In this document: positions 1 through 7,126 of the stretch, piece by piece | Position numbering within the stretch: the stretch's first letter is position 1 | Layout of the letters: each line of letters starts with the position of its first letter | Assembly (NCBI GenBank): GCA_963580245.1 | Contig: CAUZJO010000176.1 | Span: 1-7,676 of the forward strand | DNA: 7,676 nucleotides | Reading direction: 5' to 3' | Origin: CAUZJO01 sp963580245 | Lineage (GTDB): Bacteria; Sumerlaeota; Sumerlaeia; MVZB01 | Position numbers and translations under genes: made by a program | Notes under the pieces: generated by a model | Seen by the model: only the letters and a program-made list of their open reading frames with translations | Database searches by the model: none | What the model was told of the DNA's origin: nothing

Positions 1-139
1 GCCGTCCAATGGCGCCGACGTCGGGGTGAACAACCGCGCGGCGGGCGATGCGGATGACGTGTTCGTCGTCGACTACCTCTTGCTGGTCGAAGACGCCGAC
101 AAGATTCCGGTGGAGTTGGGTTCGTTCCTGGTTGAGTAA
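1..139 (+). CDS. C-terminal tail of an unidentified protein (5' end outside window)
   Basis: The reading frame is open from base 2 to the TAA at 137-139 and gives 45 residues. The start lies outside the window. The tail is acidic and ends in alternating hydrophobic stretches around FVVDYLLLVEDADK and the final GSFLVE, which would fit closing beta strands of an extracellular or lipoprotein-like domain. That structural idea is inference, and I do not recognise the family. Support for real coding comes from a strong intrinsic terminator 17 bases after the stop, on the same strand. The gene converges on the helicase gene at 400-2766. Confidence 0.6.
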   Translation, partial: PSNGADVGVNNRAAGDADDVFVVDYLLLVEDADKIPVELGSFLVE

Positions 140-156
140 GGATGGCATGTTGTCTG

Positions 157-197
157 AAGACCCCGGAGTCCGAGAATTCGGATTCCGGGGTCTTTTT
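157..197 (+). terminator. Strong Rho-independent terminator
   Basis: The arm at 157-173 pairs with 178-194, giving about 17 base pairs including one G-U pair, with the 4-base loop GAAT. The stem base is very GC-rich (GACCCCGG/CCGGGGTC) and a run of five T (193-197) closes it. It lies 17 bases after the stop of the upstream plus-strand gene. Read on the minus strand the stem has no proper U-tract (TCTTC), so it would stop the helicase transcript less well. Confidence 0.9.
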
Positions 198-278
198 ACC
201 ATCCGGTAGCCCATTCGAGCTTTGACCGGCAGATGCCGATGCGTCTTCAGCCGCCCAAGGTCTTTCCCTCCACGGCAC

Positions 279-383
279 CTAGTCGATCATCACTCCGAAC
301 GCGATGAGACGGGACTCAAGCTGGTTCTTGGCATCCCGGGGAACCCGCTCTTGCCTTTTGCGACCTGTTGACAGAAGGTCCAT
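279..383 (-). pseudogene. Possible remnant of a four-helix-bundle (23S rRNA IVS-type) protein
   Basis: An open frame of 34 codons starts 16 bases after the helicase stop on the same strand. Its last part, DAKNQLESRLIAFGVMID, resembles from memory the N-terminal motif of the four-helix-bundle/23S intervening-sequence protein family (typically K-N-E-L-E-x-R-L-x-x-F-A-V-x-I-I). Family members run for about 120 residues. Here a TAG follows at once, and none of the expected downstream helices can be read in the 80 bases before the terminator. No ribosome binding site is visible. I read it as a truncated fragment. It could also be chance similarity. Confidence 0.25.
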
Positions 384-399
384 TTCTGCATTTTTATAA

Positions 400-2766
400 T
401 CACCCTTTTGCCCCCAAAATCGCGTCCAACAACGCCGCGGCCGAGGCGCGGGCTTTGTCGCCGATCTCGATGGGGGGGCCGACGCAGGAGGGGCAGCCTT
501 GGTTGCAGCGGCACTCGCCCACCACATCGCGGGCGGCGCGCAGGATCTGGCGGTCCATCCCGAACGCGCGCCGCGCCAGGCCGATCCCGCCCGGCACGCG
601 ATCGTAGAGGTAAATGGCCGGCAGGCCGTCGAACGTTGAGCGGACCATCGCCAGCGCCGGCATGTCGCGGCGGTCGCTCATGACGTAAAGCGAGGCGACG
701 TTGCCCAGGACCCAGGCCAGGCCCTTGAGCGCGCCGCCGAGGTCGAGGCCGCGACCCTCGAGCCACGGTTTGGTCTCGGCCCGCAACGTCCACCACGCCG
801 CCTGGGTGGGCAGTTCATACTGCGGCAGGTTGATCTCGCCGTAACCGATGCTCTCCTGCGTCTCGAACTTGACTTTCTTGAACTTGGGGACGGTGATATC
901 GACGCGCACCTCGCCGAAGTTGCGCGAGAGGAGCGGGGAAAACGCGTCCGGTCCCGGCGGCGCGGGCGGATCTTCCCCTGGTGTTTGCGCCGGTTCACTC
1001 TGATCGACGTGCAAGACGAACAGGTCGCTCTTGGTGATGGCGTCGGTATAATAATCGGCGCGCACCGCCCGCACGAACGCCTTGCGCCGCTCCCAATCCA
1101 GCTCATCGACGTAAAACGTGCGGCCCTGATGCATGTAAATCGCATGCGGGTGGATCAATTCCTGCGCCGAATCGTAATCGACCTCGGCCAGGACGCGCCC
1201 GCCGTCGCTCTGGTTGTGGACGATGAAATTTTGCGGCGTCGCCGATCGCAGCGACACCCCCTCGGCCGGAAACGAATCGCTGGACCAGTGATAAAGCCCA
1301 CCCGAACGGCGCACCGTTTGCTGTTGCTCGAGATACTCGACCAATGCGGCGGGGAACGCGGGGCCGAACGCCTCGTCTTCGCGCAAGGGCACTTCGTTGA
1401 TCGCGCACTTGAGGTGCTCGCAGAGAATGAGGATGTTGTCGGGGTTCATGATGCCATGTTCGGGCGAGGCACCGAGGAAATACTCGGGGTGGCTCATCAG
1501 GAACTGGTCGAGCGGCGAGGAACTGGCGATCATGACCATCACGGCGGTCTGCTGCTTGCGCCCGGCGCGGCCCCCTTGCTGCCAGGTCGAGGCAATCGTG
1601 CCGGGATAGCCACACAAGATTGCCGCCTGCAACGCGCCGATATCGATCCCCAACTCCAGCGCATTGGTGGAGACCACGCCCAGGATCTCGCCCGAGCGCA
1701 ATCCACGCTCGATCTCGCGCCGCTCGTTTGGCAGATACCCGCCGCGATAACCCCGCACCCGACGCGGATCGAGCCTGAGGCGCGCCGCGGCGCGTTTGAG
1801 GTACTTGGTCAGGATCTCGACGCGCATCCGCGAGCGGGCGAAAACGATCGTCTGCAGACCCCGCTCCAGAAAGCGCAGCGCCACGCGCCGGGCCTCCTTG
1901 ACCGAGCTGGCGCGGATGCCCAGTTCCTTGTTCACGACCGGCGGGTTATAGAAGATCAACACCCGCTCGCCGCGCGGCGCGCCGTTGCGGTCGACGACCG
2001 AAAAACGTTCCCCGATCAGTTGCTCGGCCATCTGGTCGGGGTTCGCCACCGTCGCCGAGCAACAGATGAAGCGTGGGCTCGAACCGTAAAACGCGCAAAT
2101 CCGTCGCAGCCGCCGGATCACGTTCGCCACGTGACTCCCGAACACGCCGCGATACTGATGCAGCTCGTCGATCACGACCGTTTCCAGGTTCTCGAACAGG
2201 CGGACCCATTTGGTGTGGTGGGGCAGGATGCCGGCGTGCAGCATGTCGGGGTTGCTGACCACGATCTGACCGGCGCTGCGGATCGCGCGGCGCGCGGCGG
2301 ACGGTGTGTCGCCGTCGAACGTGTAAACCTTGATCTCCCGCCCCAGTGCCCCGGTCAGCTCATAGAGCCCGTGATACTGATCGTGCGCAAGCGCCTTGGT
2401 GGGGAAGAGGTAAAGCGCGCGCGCTTCGGGCCGCTCGAACAATCGTTGCAGGACCGGCACGTTGTAACACAGCGTCTTGCCCGAAGCCGTCGGCGTGACC
2501 ACGACCACATGCTCGCCCGCCAGGCTGCGCCCGATCGCCTCGGCCTGATGACAAAACAGCCGCTCGATCCCCTGACCCCGCAGCACTTCCCGAATCTCGG
2601 GCGCCAAGCGCTCGGAAAACGGCCCGTACTGCGCCTCCTGAGCGGGAACCACGTGCCAATGCGCAACATTCGCCGCCAACCGCCGACTGCCCTTGAGTGC
2701 CGCCAAGACTTCCTCGATGGTGGTTTGATCGGTCTCGGGTGAGGTGGCGGTGGCTGAAGTCATCAT
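400..2766 (-). CDS. mrfA: MrfA/YprA-type DEAH-box helicase with C-terminal DUF1998 four-cysteine domain
   Basis: This 788-residue superfamily 2 helicase is close to the usual family length of about 750. Visible motifs: Walker A TPTASGKT (91-98), Ia PTKALA (122-127), DELH box (200-203), SAT (237-239), motif V STNALELGID (366-375) and motif VI QQGGRAGR (396-403). The C-terminal DUF1998/MZB region carries DRVPGGIGLA (722-731) and a C-x-C-x3-C-x2-C cluster (C752, C754, C758, C761), probably a metal site. In Bacillus subtilis, MrfA is a 3'-5' helicase that acts with the nuclease MrfB in UvrA-independent repair of mitomycin adducts; the same role here is inference. No mrfB is in view. Two ATG codons stand in tandem (2764-2766, 2761-2763) with only a weak GGATGG upstream. 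The gene follows the ATPase after 92 bases and may share its transcript. A DEAD-box helicase of different function remains possible. Confidence 0.93.
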   Translation of the reverse strand: MMTSATATSPETDQTTIEEVLAALKGSRRLAANVAHWHVVPAQEAQYGPFSERLAPEIREVLRGQGIERLFCHQAEAIGRSLAGEHVVVVTPTASGKTLCYNVPVLQRLFERPEARALYLFPTKALAHDQYHGLYELTGALGREIKVYTFDGDTPSAARRAIRSAGQIVVSNPDMLHAGILPHHTKWVRLFENLETVVIDELHQYRGVFGSHVANVIRRLRRICAFYGSSPRFICCSATVANPDQMAEQLIGERFSVVDRNGAPRGERVLIFYNPPVVNKELGIRASSVKEARRVALRFLERGLQTIVFARSRMRVEILTKYLKRAAARLRLDPRRVRGYRGGYLPNERREIERGLRSGEILGVVSTNALELGIDIGALQAAILCGYPGTIASTWQQGGRAGRKQQTAVMVMIASSSPLDQFLMSHPEYFLGASPEHGIMNPDNILILCEHLKCAINEVPLREDEAFGPAFPAALVEYLEQQQTVRRSGGLYHWSSDSFPAEGVSLRSATPQNFIVHNQSDGGRVLAEVDYDSAQELIHPHAIYMHQGRTFYVDELDWERRKAFVRAVRADYYTDAITKSDLFVLHVDQSEPAQTPGEDPPAPPGPDAFSPLLSRNFGEVRVDITVPKFKKVKFETQESIGYGEINLPQYELPTQAAWWTLRAETKPWLEGRGLDLGGALKGLAWVLGNVASLYVMSDRRDMPALAMVRSTFDGLPAIYLYDRVPGGIGLARRAFGMDRQILRAARDVVGECRCNQGCPSCVGPPIEIGDKARASAAALLDAILGAKG

Positions 2767-2858
2767 ATTACGCGCCCATCCGACTTTCGCTTATTCTTCG
2801 CGGGCGTATGGTAGCCGCTCGGAGACTCGAAATCGAGCGAAATCTCCAAGGCGATGGG

Positions 2859-3974
<1,116 letters not shown>

Positions 3975-4021
3975 GATCCGCCCTTGTCCTCAAACGCGTC
4001 GGCTGATCGCCAGATCCGGGT

Positions 4022-4049
4022 ATTATGGAGCACCGCCGGAGATTCGCAA
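4022..4049 (-). promoter_or_regulatory. Sigma-70-like promoter of the ABC ATPase gene
   Basis: Read on the minus strand: -35 TTGCGA (4044-4049), 16-base spacer, -10 CATAAT (4022-4027). The expected transcript would start near 4015, about 40 bases ahead of the ATG. The site lies in the gap between the rhodanese stop and the ATPase start, so the ATPase need not depend on rhodanese transcription. Confidence 0.55.
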
Positions 4050-4072
4050 CCTTTTCGGCGCGGCCGAGCGAC

Positions 4073-4405
4073 TCAGTAGGTCGGCACGGACGGGTCGACC
4101 AGAGTGCTCCAGCCGTGGATGCCGCCGACCAAGTTATAGACCGAGGGAAACCGGCTGTTCAACAGATACCCCTGCACGTTGGCGCTGCGCCCACCGTGGT
4201 GGCAGTAGCATACGATGGTCTTGTCGCGGGGGAGCTCGCCGACCCGCTCCGGAACGCTCCCCATCGGGATGTGGACGGCCCCCTCGATGTGGCACATGTC
4301 CCATTCCTCCGGCTCGCGCACGTCGAGCAGGACAAGCTCCTCGCCGGCTTCCAGCTTCTGCTTGAGTTCGAGCGGCGTGATGGTGGGTGCTTGGCTATCG
4401 GTCAT
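4073..4405 (-). CDS. Single-domain rhodanese-like sulfurtransferase
   Basis: The 110-residue protein is one rhodanese domain of GlpE/PspE type. LLDVREPEEW (about 26-35) is the usual CH2A-like motif. HIEGAVHIP (39-47) follows, then the active loop CHHGGRS with the nucleophile C68 and R73 in the C-x5-R spacing. A GGIHGW motif (94-99) closes the fold. The catalytic cysteine is intact, so it should be able to carry a persulfide and move sulfur to an acceptor such as thiol or cyanide. The partner is unknown. I chose the ATG at 4403-4405 because GGAGG lies 10 bases upstream and homology starts there. The frame is open further to 4630, but that extension has no rhodanese similarity and would run across the tRNA-Gly promoter. 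No signal peptide is seen, so it is probably cytoplasmic. Confidence 0.92.
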   Translation of the reverse strand: MTDSQAPTITPLELKQKLEAGEELVLLDVREPEEWDMCHIEGAVHIPMGSVPERVGELPRDKTIVCYCHHGGRSANVQGYLLNSRFPSVYNLVGGIHGWSTLVDPSVPTY

Positions 4406-4440
4406 CGGATGGTTTCCTCCGCGCGTCCAGATTCCCACCG

Positions 4441-4469
4441 AGTCTACCCGGCCCGGCCCGCGGGGGCAA
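4441..4469 (-). promoter_or_regulatory. Candidate promoter of the rhodanese gene
   Basis: On the minus strand: -35 TTGCCC (4464-4469), 17-base spacer, -10 TAGACT (4441-4446). Each element matches four of six consensus bases. It lies 36 bases upstream of the chosen ATG at 4405, which also argues against the longer start. Confidence 0.4.
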
Positions 4470-4568
4470 GCTCCGCAAAAGGCCGGCCAGCGGGCCGCAA
4501 TAATCCCAAACCCACGCGACTCCCGTATCTGATCCACACCTCCCAAATCCCCCCCGGCCAAACCCGTC

Positions 4569-4598
4569 TTGACATCCCCCCGCGCGGTTTCGTATAAA
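4569..4598 (+). promoter_or_regulatory. Promoter of tRNA-Gly
   Basis: A perfect -35 TTGACA (4569-4574), an 18-base spacer and a -10 TATAAA (4593-4598). The tRNA starts 36 bases after the -10. A strong promoter is expected for a stable RNA gene. Confidence 0.85.
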
Positions 4599-4634
4599 AG
4601 ATGGGACCTGGGAGTCATTCGGCAGCCCAAGGGA

Positions 4635-4710
4635 GCGGGAATAGCTCAGTTGGTAGAGCGCTACCTTGCCAAGGTAGATGTCGCCGGTTCGAGTCCGGTT
4701 TCCCGCTCCA
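4635..4710 (+). tRNA. tRNA-Gly (anticodon GCC)
   Basis: A complete 76-base cloverleaf. Acceptor stem GCGGGAA (4635-4641) pairs with TTCCCGC (4700-4706). The D stem is 4644-4647 with 4656-4659. The anticodon stem CTACC/GGTAG holds the loop TTGCCAA with anticodon GCC (4668-4670). The T stem 4683-4687 pairs with 4695-4699 around the loop TTCGAGT. The CCA end is encoded (4708-4710). A short T-run (4713-4717) follows. The gene should decode GGC and GGU. Confidence 0.98.
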
Positions 4711-4822
4711 AATTTTTGACAAGCCACCATACTGATTTTTACTGAGGTTATGGGATTATCCGTCTAGGTTTCCATGCTAGCCCCAATACTGCTCACTTAA
4801 TGACCTTCACGTGCGTATTCGA
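4711..4822. other. Gap between tRNA-Gly and the IS4-A remnant
   Basis: No gene is seen here. On the minus strand a motif beginning CAGTATTGGGG (about 4776-4788) follows the transposase remnant and could be part of the old element end. A related CAGTATGGTGGC occurs at about 4723-4734. No partner end was found to prove either. Confidence 0.3.
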
Positions 4823-5258
4823 TCATCTCTCGGACTGTTGCGTCGTGATTTTGGGGCGGATCGGCCCACTGCTCATTTTCCGTTTGATCCTTCGTGGGTT
4901 GCGTCGGCCACGGTTTGAGGCCACCTGTTGTGTCGCTTGGGCCCGTGTCCACAGGCTATAATTAAAAACGTTGCGATCGGCCAAGCATATAACATGCACT
5001 TTTATAACGAGCAGGTCACGTCTTTGGCCAACGCGATTTCACTCTCGCGATAGTCTCCCATCCGCGTGCCAAACAACACGCGCGCGCCGTGTCGGCGACG
5101 TCCAGCGTGCCGGCATCGATCGAGACCAGACGCCATTTGCGATACCACGCCCCTTTGGTCGTTCGCCCCCTTGCTCGGATGGCAATCGGGACAACCAGTT
5201 CATCGTGCAGCCGCTGAACGGGTTCGCCGCCAACTCTGATGCGGGCCTGAATCAATCT
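4823..5258 (-). pseudogene. IS4-family transposase remnant A with internal deletions and frameshifts
   Basis: Pieces of one IS4-family transposase appear in the right order but in changing frames. First come QARIRVGGEPVQRLHDEL, KGAWYRKWRLVSID and GTLDVADTA (about 5249-5085). The frame then shifts within the run of CG repeats at 5079-5088 to VLFGTRMGDYRESEIALAK. A second shift near 5015-5022 leads to VICLADRNVFNYSLWTRAQAT, whose LADR holds a DDE-type aspartate (4976-4978). This passes in frame to RRNPRRIKRKMSS, which resembles the C-terminus of the family, and ends at the TGA 4823-4825. The N-terminal domain and at least two central blocks are missing; a full member would have about 400 residues or more. 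The identification rests on remembered family motifs. It cannot be functional. Confidence 0.75.
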
Positions 5259-5400
5259 TGAATTCAGATCTTCGTAAATCTTTCGCATTCGTTGATTTCC
5301 AGAGAGCTCCACCAACTTCTGATGGAACTGGATATTGAGGAACGCGAAGCTGTCCGGATTAATGTTCGGGCGCGCAAACTTCGCGTTAAGTTGACACAGC
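5259..5400 (-). pseudogene. Fragment of a GntR-family regulator (FCD ligand-binding domain)
   Basis: About 45 residues read NIQFHQKLVELSGNQRMRK and IYEDLNSRL, the classical FCD pattern F-H-x2-L-x2-x-S-G-N with a following helix. FCD domains form the ligand-binding half of FadR-type GntR regulators. Neither the winged-helix DNA-binding half nor the C-terminal helices are present. The fragment is in one open frame with the IS4-A remnant on its downstream side (junction near 5258). Its upstream side stops at about 5385-5400, close to the presumed left end of IS4-B. It looks like a host or island gene broken by two insertions or deletions. Similarity to FCD is clear in motif but the piece is short. 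Confidence 0.5.
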
Positions 5401-5488
5401 CATCCCATAAGAATTCGCGAATGAGTCGATTTGCGGGTAGGATTCTCTTGGCAAACAACGCGGATATAAGCCGCGCAAGGAGAATACC
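5401..5488. other. AT-rich leader, probably left end of the IS4-B element
   Basis: A short TCCCATA at 5403-5409 is inverted relative to TATGGGA at 6268-6274, beyond the end of the IS4-B pseudogene, and could be the core of decayed terminal repeats. The match is only seven bases, so this is weak. The ribosome binding site AAGGAG (5477-5482) of the IS4-B gene lies at its right side. Confidence 0.3.
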
Positions 5489-6248
5489 ATATCCAACAAA
5501 CTGACTAGTTGCAAGTTTATCACATTTAAGTAAATTTGCGAATTCATTCTGATATACGTTGTCTAAAAACTGGCGCGCAAGCATGGGGTCGATAAGAAGG
5601 CCCATGGCTTTTCACCTTGGTCCCATGTGATTGCGCTGTTCCATGCTCAGTTGGTTCACGCCCTGAGCCTAAACGATGTCTGTGACACGTTGCGCAATCA
5701 CACGCCCAAGTTGTTCTGCTTGCGTGACGCCGCGATGGCAAGGACCTGTTTTGGGCCGTGCTGGATCACCTCACCTCTATTTGTACGCGCTTTGGGGGAC
5801 GCACTTATCGGGGGATGCCGCGTCGATTCAATTACGCCATTCACGTCGTCGACGCCAGCGCCATCCAGTTGGTCACACGTTGCATGGACTAGGCGCGTCA
5901 TCGTCGCAAGAAGCCCGCCGCCAAGCTGCGCCCGCGTCTGAACTTGCAATGCTTTCCACCGCTCATTTCCATTAGAGATACGGCCCGCCACGGCGACGAC
6001 AAATACGCGCGCGCGGTTTACGCCGGCAGGTGTGGATGGCGCTGCTGCTTTATGTGCTGCCGCGATTTCTCGCGTTCATCCATGATTGGCGCCATGGTTT
6101 CAATCGCGTGTTTTGCCTGTTGCGCTCGACGGTTTGGGACCGGTTCAACCCGCGCGAATTGTTACAAATCCATGGGACGGCAGGCGGCTCGTTTCGAATG
6201 CTCGCCGCGCCGCACCAGGCGTATTTGCCCGGTTTTGAACCGACCTGA
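5489..6248 (+). pseudogene. IS4-family transposase remnant B: lost start codon, nonsense codons, frameshift, central deletion
   Basis: A good AAGGAG (5477-5482) sits six bases before ATA at 5489, where ATG is expected. The frame reads SNKLTSCKFITFK, then TAA (5528-5530), and later TAA (5564-5566) just before KLARKHGVDKKA, FSPWSHVIALFHAQL and LNDVCDTLRNH. A one-base loss near 5741 shifts to DLFWAVLDHL, RGMPRRF and AIHVVDASAIQLV, whose D (5851-5853) should be the first DDE residue. CMD is followed by TAG (5890-5892) where the family has W. After YAG at about 6027 the frame jumps to VWMALLLYVLPRFLAF through GTAGGSFRML and PGFEPT, the family C-terminus, ending at TGA 6246-6248. Roughly the middle third, with the other catalytic residues, is missing. 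The motif comparison is from memory. It is non-functional. Confidence 0.82.
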
Positions 6249-6368
6249 CCCAAGGACGTCTTCAAAGTATGGGACAGCATCGGGCGTCATATCAGAAAAA
6301 TCGATTCACATGAGAAAAATGTTCTGAATTCACTCTACAGGATTACGCCGCACAAGCACTGAAAATAA

Positions 6369-6797
6369 AGCGCATTTCACAATAACGACCAAGCGCGCGT
6401 GGAACAGAAAAACTGGACGCACGTGCGCCAGTTGCTAGGTTACGACCGGCTGGAGCGAGCCGAACGGGTCGAGCTGATCAACGAGTTGTATCGGTTGTGG
6501 GGCCGGCTGCACAATTTGTTCATCCCCACGCTAAATCTCAAAGACAAGGCGCGCGAGGGATCGAAGATCCGCAAACACTACGAAAAGCCAAGGACTGCGG
6601 CTCAGAGCGTGATCGAGTCCGACTAGGTGCAGGTCAAAACGAAGAGGCTATTAAAAAAGGAGCTTCGAGGGGCCGATCCCTTCGAACTGAGCGAACAAAT
6701 TGAGGCGCAACTGCGGCGTGTTCTTACGTTTAATCGCCGCTCGACGATGACGACGCAGTCAACGCTCCTGGTTCGTTCCCGTCCGAAATCTGATTAG
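6369..6797 (+). pseudogene. C-terminal remnant of an integrase-core (rve, DDE) transposase with an amber stop
   Basis: The frame opens at 6369 and gives FHNNDQARVEQKNWTHVRQL, the end of an rve catalytic core. In related transposases the motif is N-D-x-A-H-V-E-Q-K-N and its glutamate (6402-6404) is the third catalytic residue. GYDRLERAERVELINELY and LHNLFIPTLNLK follow. A TAG at 6624-6626 interrupts it, but the family similarity continues beyond with ADPFELSEQIEAQLRRVL to a TAG at 6795-6797. The first two catalytic aspartates and the N-terminal helix-turn-helix are absent. Upstream, only about 120 bases separate it from the IS4-B remnant. I do not assign an IS family with certainty. It cannot encode an active transposase. 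Confidence 0.75.
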
Positions 6798-6990
6798 GTC
6801 TCGCCCGGTAACATTTTCCCATGTGGCAACGGGTCCTGTCCGCCCTTTTCGCCTCAACGGGGTCGGGATGGTGGTTTTTCTCACCGCCAAGGCAATACCC
6901 TCTGATCCGAACCGGGAGCACGGCACTGGCCGTTGAAGTTGCCAGGATATTGCCAGAACGGCGCCGGAATGGGACCATCTTGGATTTCGC
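6798..6990. other. Non-coding stretch between the rve remnant and the tRNA-Val promoter
   Basis: I see no gene I can support. The sequence CGGTAACATTTTCCC near 6806-6820 may belong to the right end of the rve-type element. A 57-codon frame at 6821-6994 has no ribosome binding site and runs into the tRNA promoter. Confidence 0.3.
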
Positions 6991-7018
6991 TTGACCGTTG
7001 ATCAGTCATTGCTATCAT
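6991..7018 (+). promoter_or_regulatory. Promoter of tRNA-Val
   Basis: -35 TTGACC (6991-6996), 16-base spacer, -10 TATCAT (7013-7018). The tRNA begins 16 bases after the -10, so the leader would be very short. The promoter is intact although the DNA on its left is full of decayed insertion sequences, which suggests the tRNA is still expressed. Confidence 0.75.
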
Positions 7019-7034
7019 TCAACTTACCCTTTAG

Positions 7035-7111
7035 GGGTGGTTAGCTCAGTTGGTTAGAGCGCTGGCCTCACATGCCAGAGGTCGAGGGTTCGACTCCCCC
7101 ACCACCCACCA
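7035..7111 (+). tRNA. tRNA-Val (anticodon CAC)
   Basis: A 77-base cloverleaf. Acceptor stem GGGTGGT (7035-7041) pairs with ACCACCC (7101-7107). The D stem GCTC/GAGC is regular. The anticodon stem CTGGC/GCCAG (7062-7066, 7074-7078) holds anticodon CAC (7069-7071), which reads GUG. The T loop is TTCGACT, discriminator A7108, and CCA is encoded (7109-7111). One oddity is an A-C mismatch in the T stem (7085 with 7099). A tyrosine-recombinase remnant begins 15 bases downstream, so the 3' half is the likely attachment site of an integrated element. Confidence 0.97.
7085..7111. other. Inferred att site in the 3' end of tRNA-Val
   Basis: Tyrosine-recombinase elements commonly integrate in the T-arm/3' end of a tRNA and carry the integrase next to that junction. 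Here the integrase stop is 15 bases past the CCA. The second copy of the att core, which would mark the far end, is not in the window, so the exact core is not known. Confidence 0.4.
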
Positions 7112-7126
7112 TTGATTTTGTTGAAC

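Noticed and set aside
985..2742. A 585-codon open frame on the plus strand, antisense to the helicase gene
   Set aside because: It lies wholly inside the helicase, which has every expected motif. Long antisense frames are common opposite GC-rich genes, the translation shows no known motif, and there is no ribosome binding site or promoter for it.
2821..2847. Hairpin GGAGA-CTCG-AAAT-CGAG-TCTCC downstream of the ABC ATPase
   Set aside because: The stem is interrupted by a five-base bulge and no T-run follows on the minus strand, so it is not a credible intrinsic terminator.
4406..4630. Longer start for the rhodanese (185 residues)
   Set aside because: The extra 75 residues have no rhodanese similarity, cross the tRNA-Gly promoter and reach the tRNA leader. 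The ATG at 4405 has GGAGG and a promoter just upstream.
4797..4955. A 52-codon minus-strand frame (GLKPWPTQPTKDQ, MIEYAREGH)
   Set aside because: It reads well but overlaps the C-terminal blocks of IS4-A in another frame, has no proper start or ribosome binding site, and its upstream stop lies inside the transposase text.
4957..4962. Perfect TATAAT on the plus strand
   Set aside because: No -35 lies at 16-18 bases and there is no plus-strand gene behind it. It falls inside the IS4-A remnant (codons around FNYSL) and is best explained by that.
5391..5396. Perfect TTGACA on the plus strand upstream of IS4-B
   Set aside because: No -10-like sequence occurs at the right distance.
5264..5605. 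A 113-codon minus-strand frame
   Set aside because: It overlaps the FCD fragment in a different frame and the IS4-B start on the other strand. No motif is recognised, and the decay of both elements explains the open space.
6821..6994. A 57-codon plus-strand frame before tRNA-Val
   Set aside because: It has no ribosome binding site, runs into the -35 of the tRNA promoter, and shows no family I recognise.
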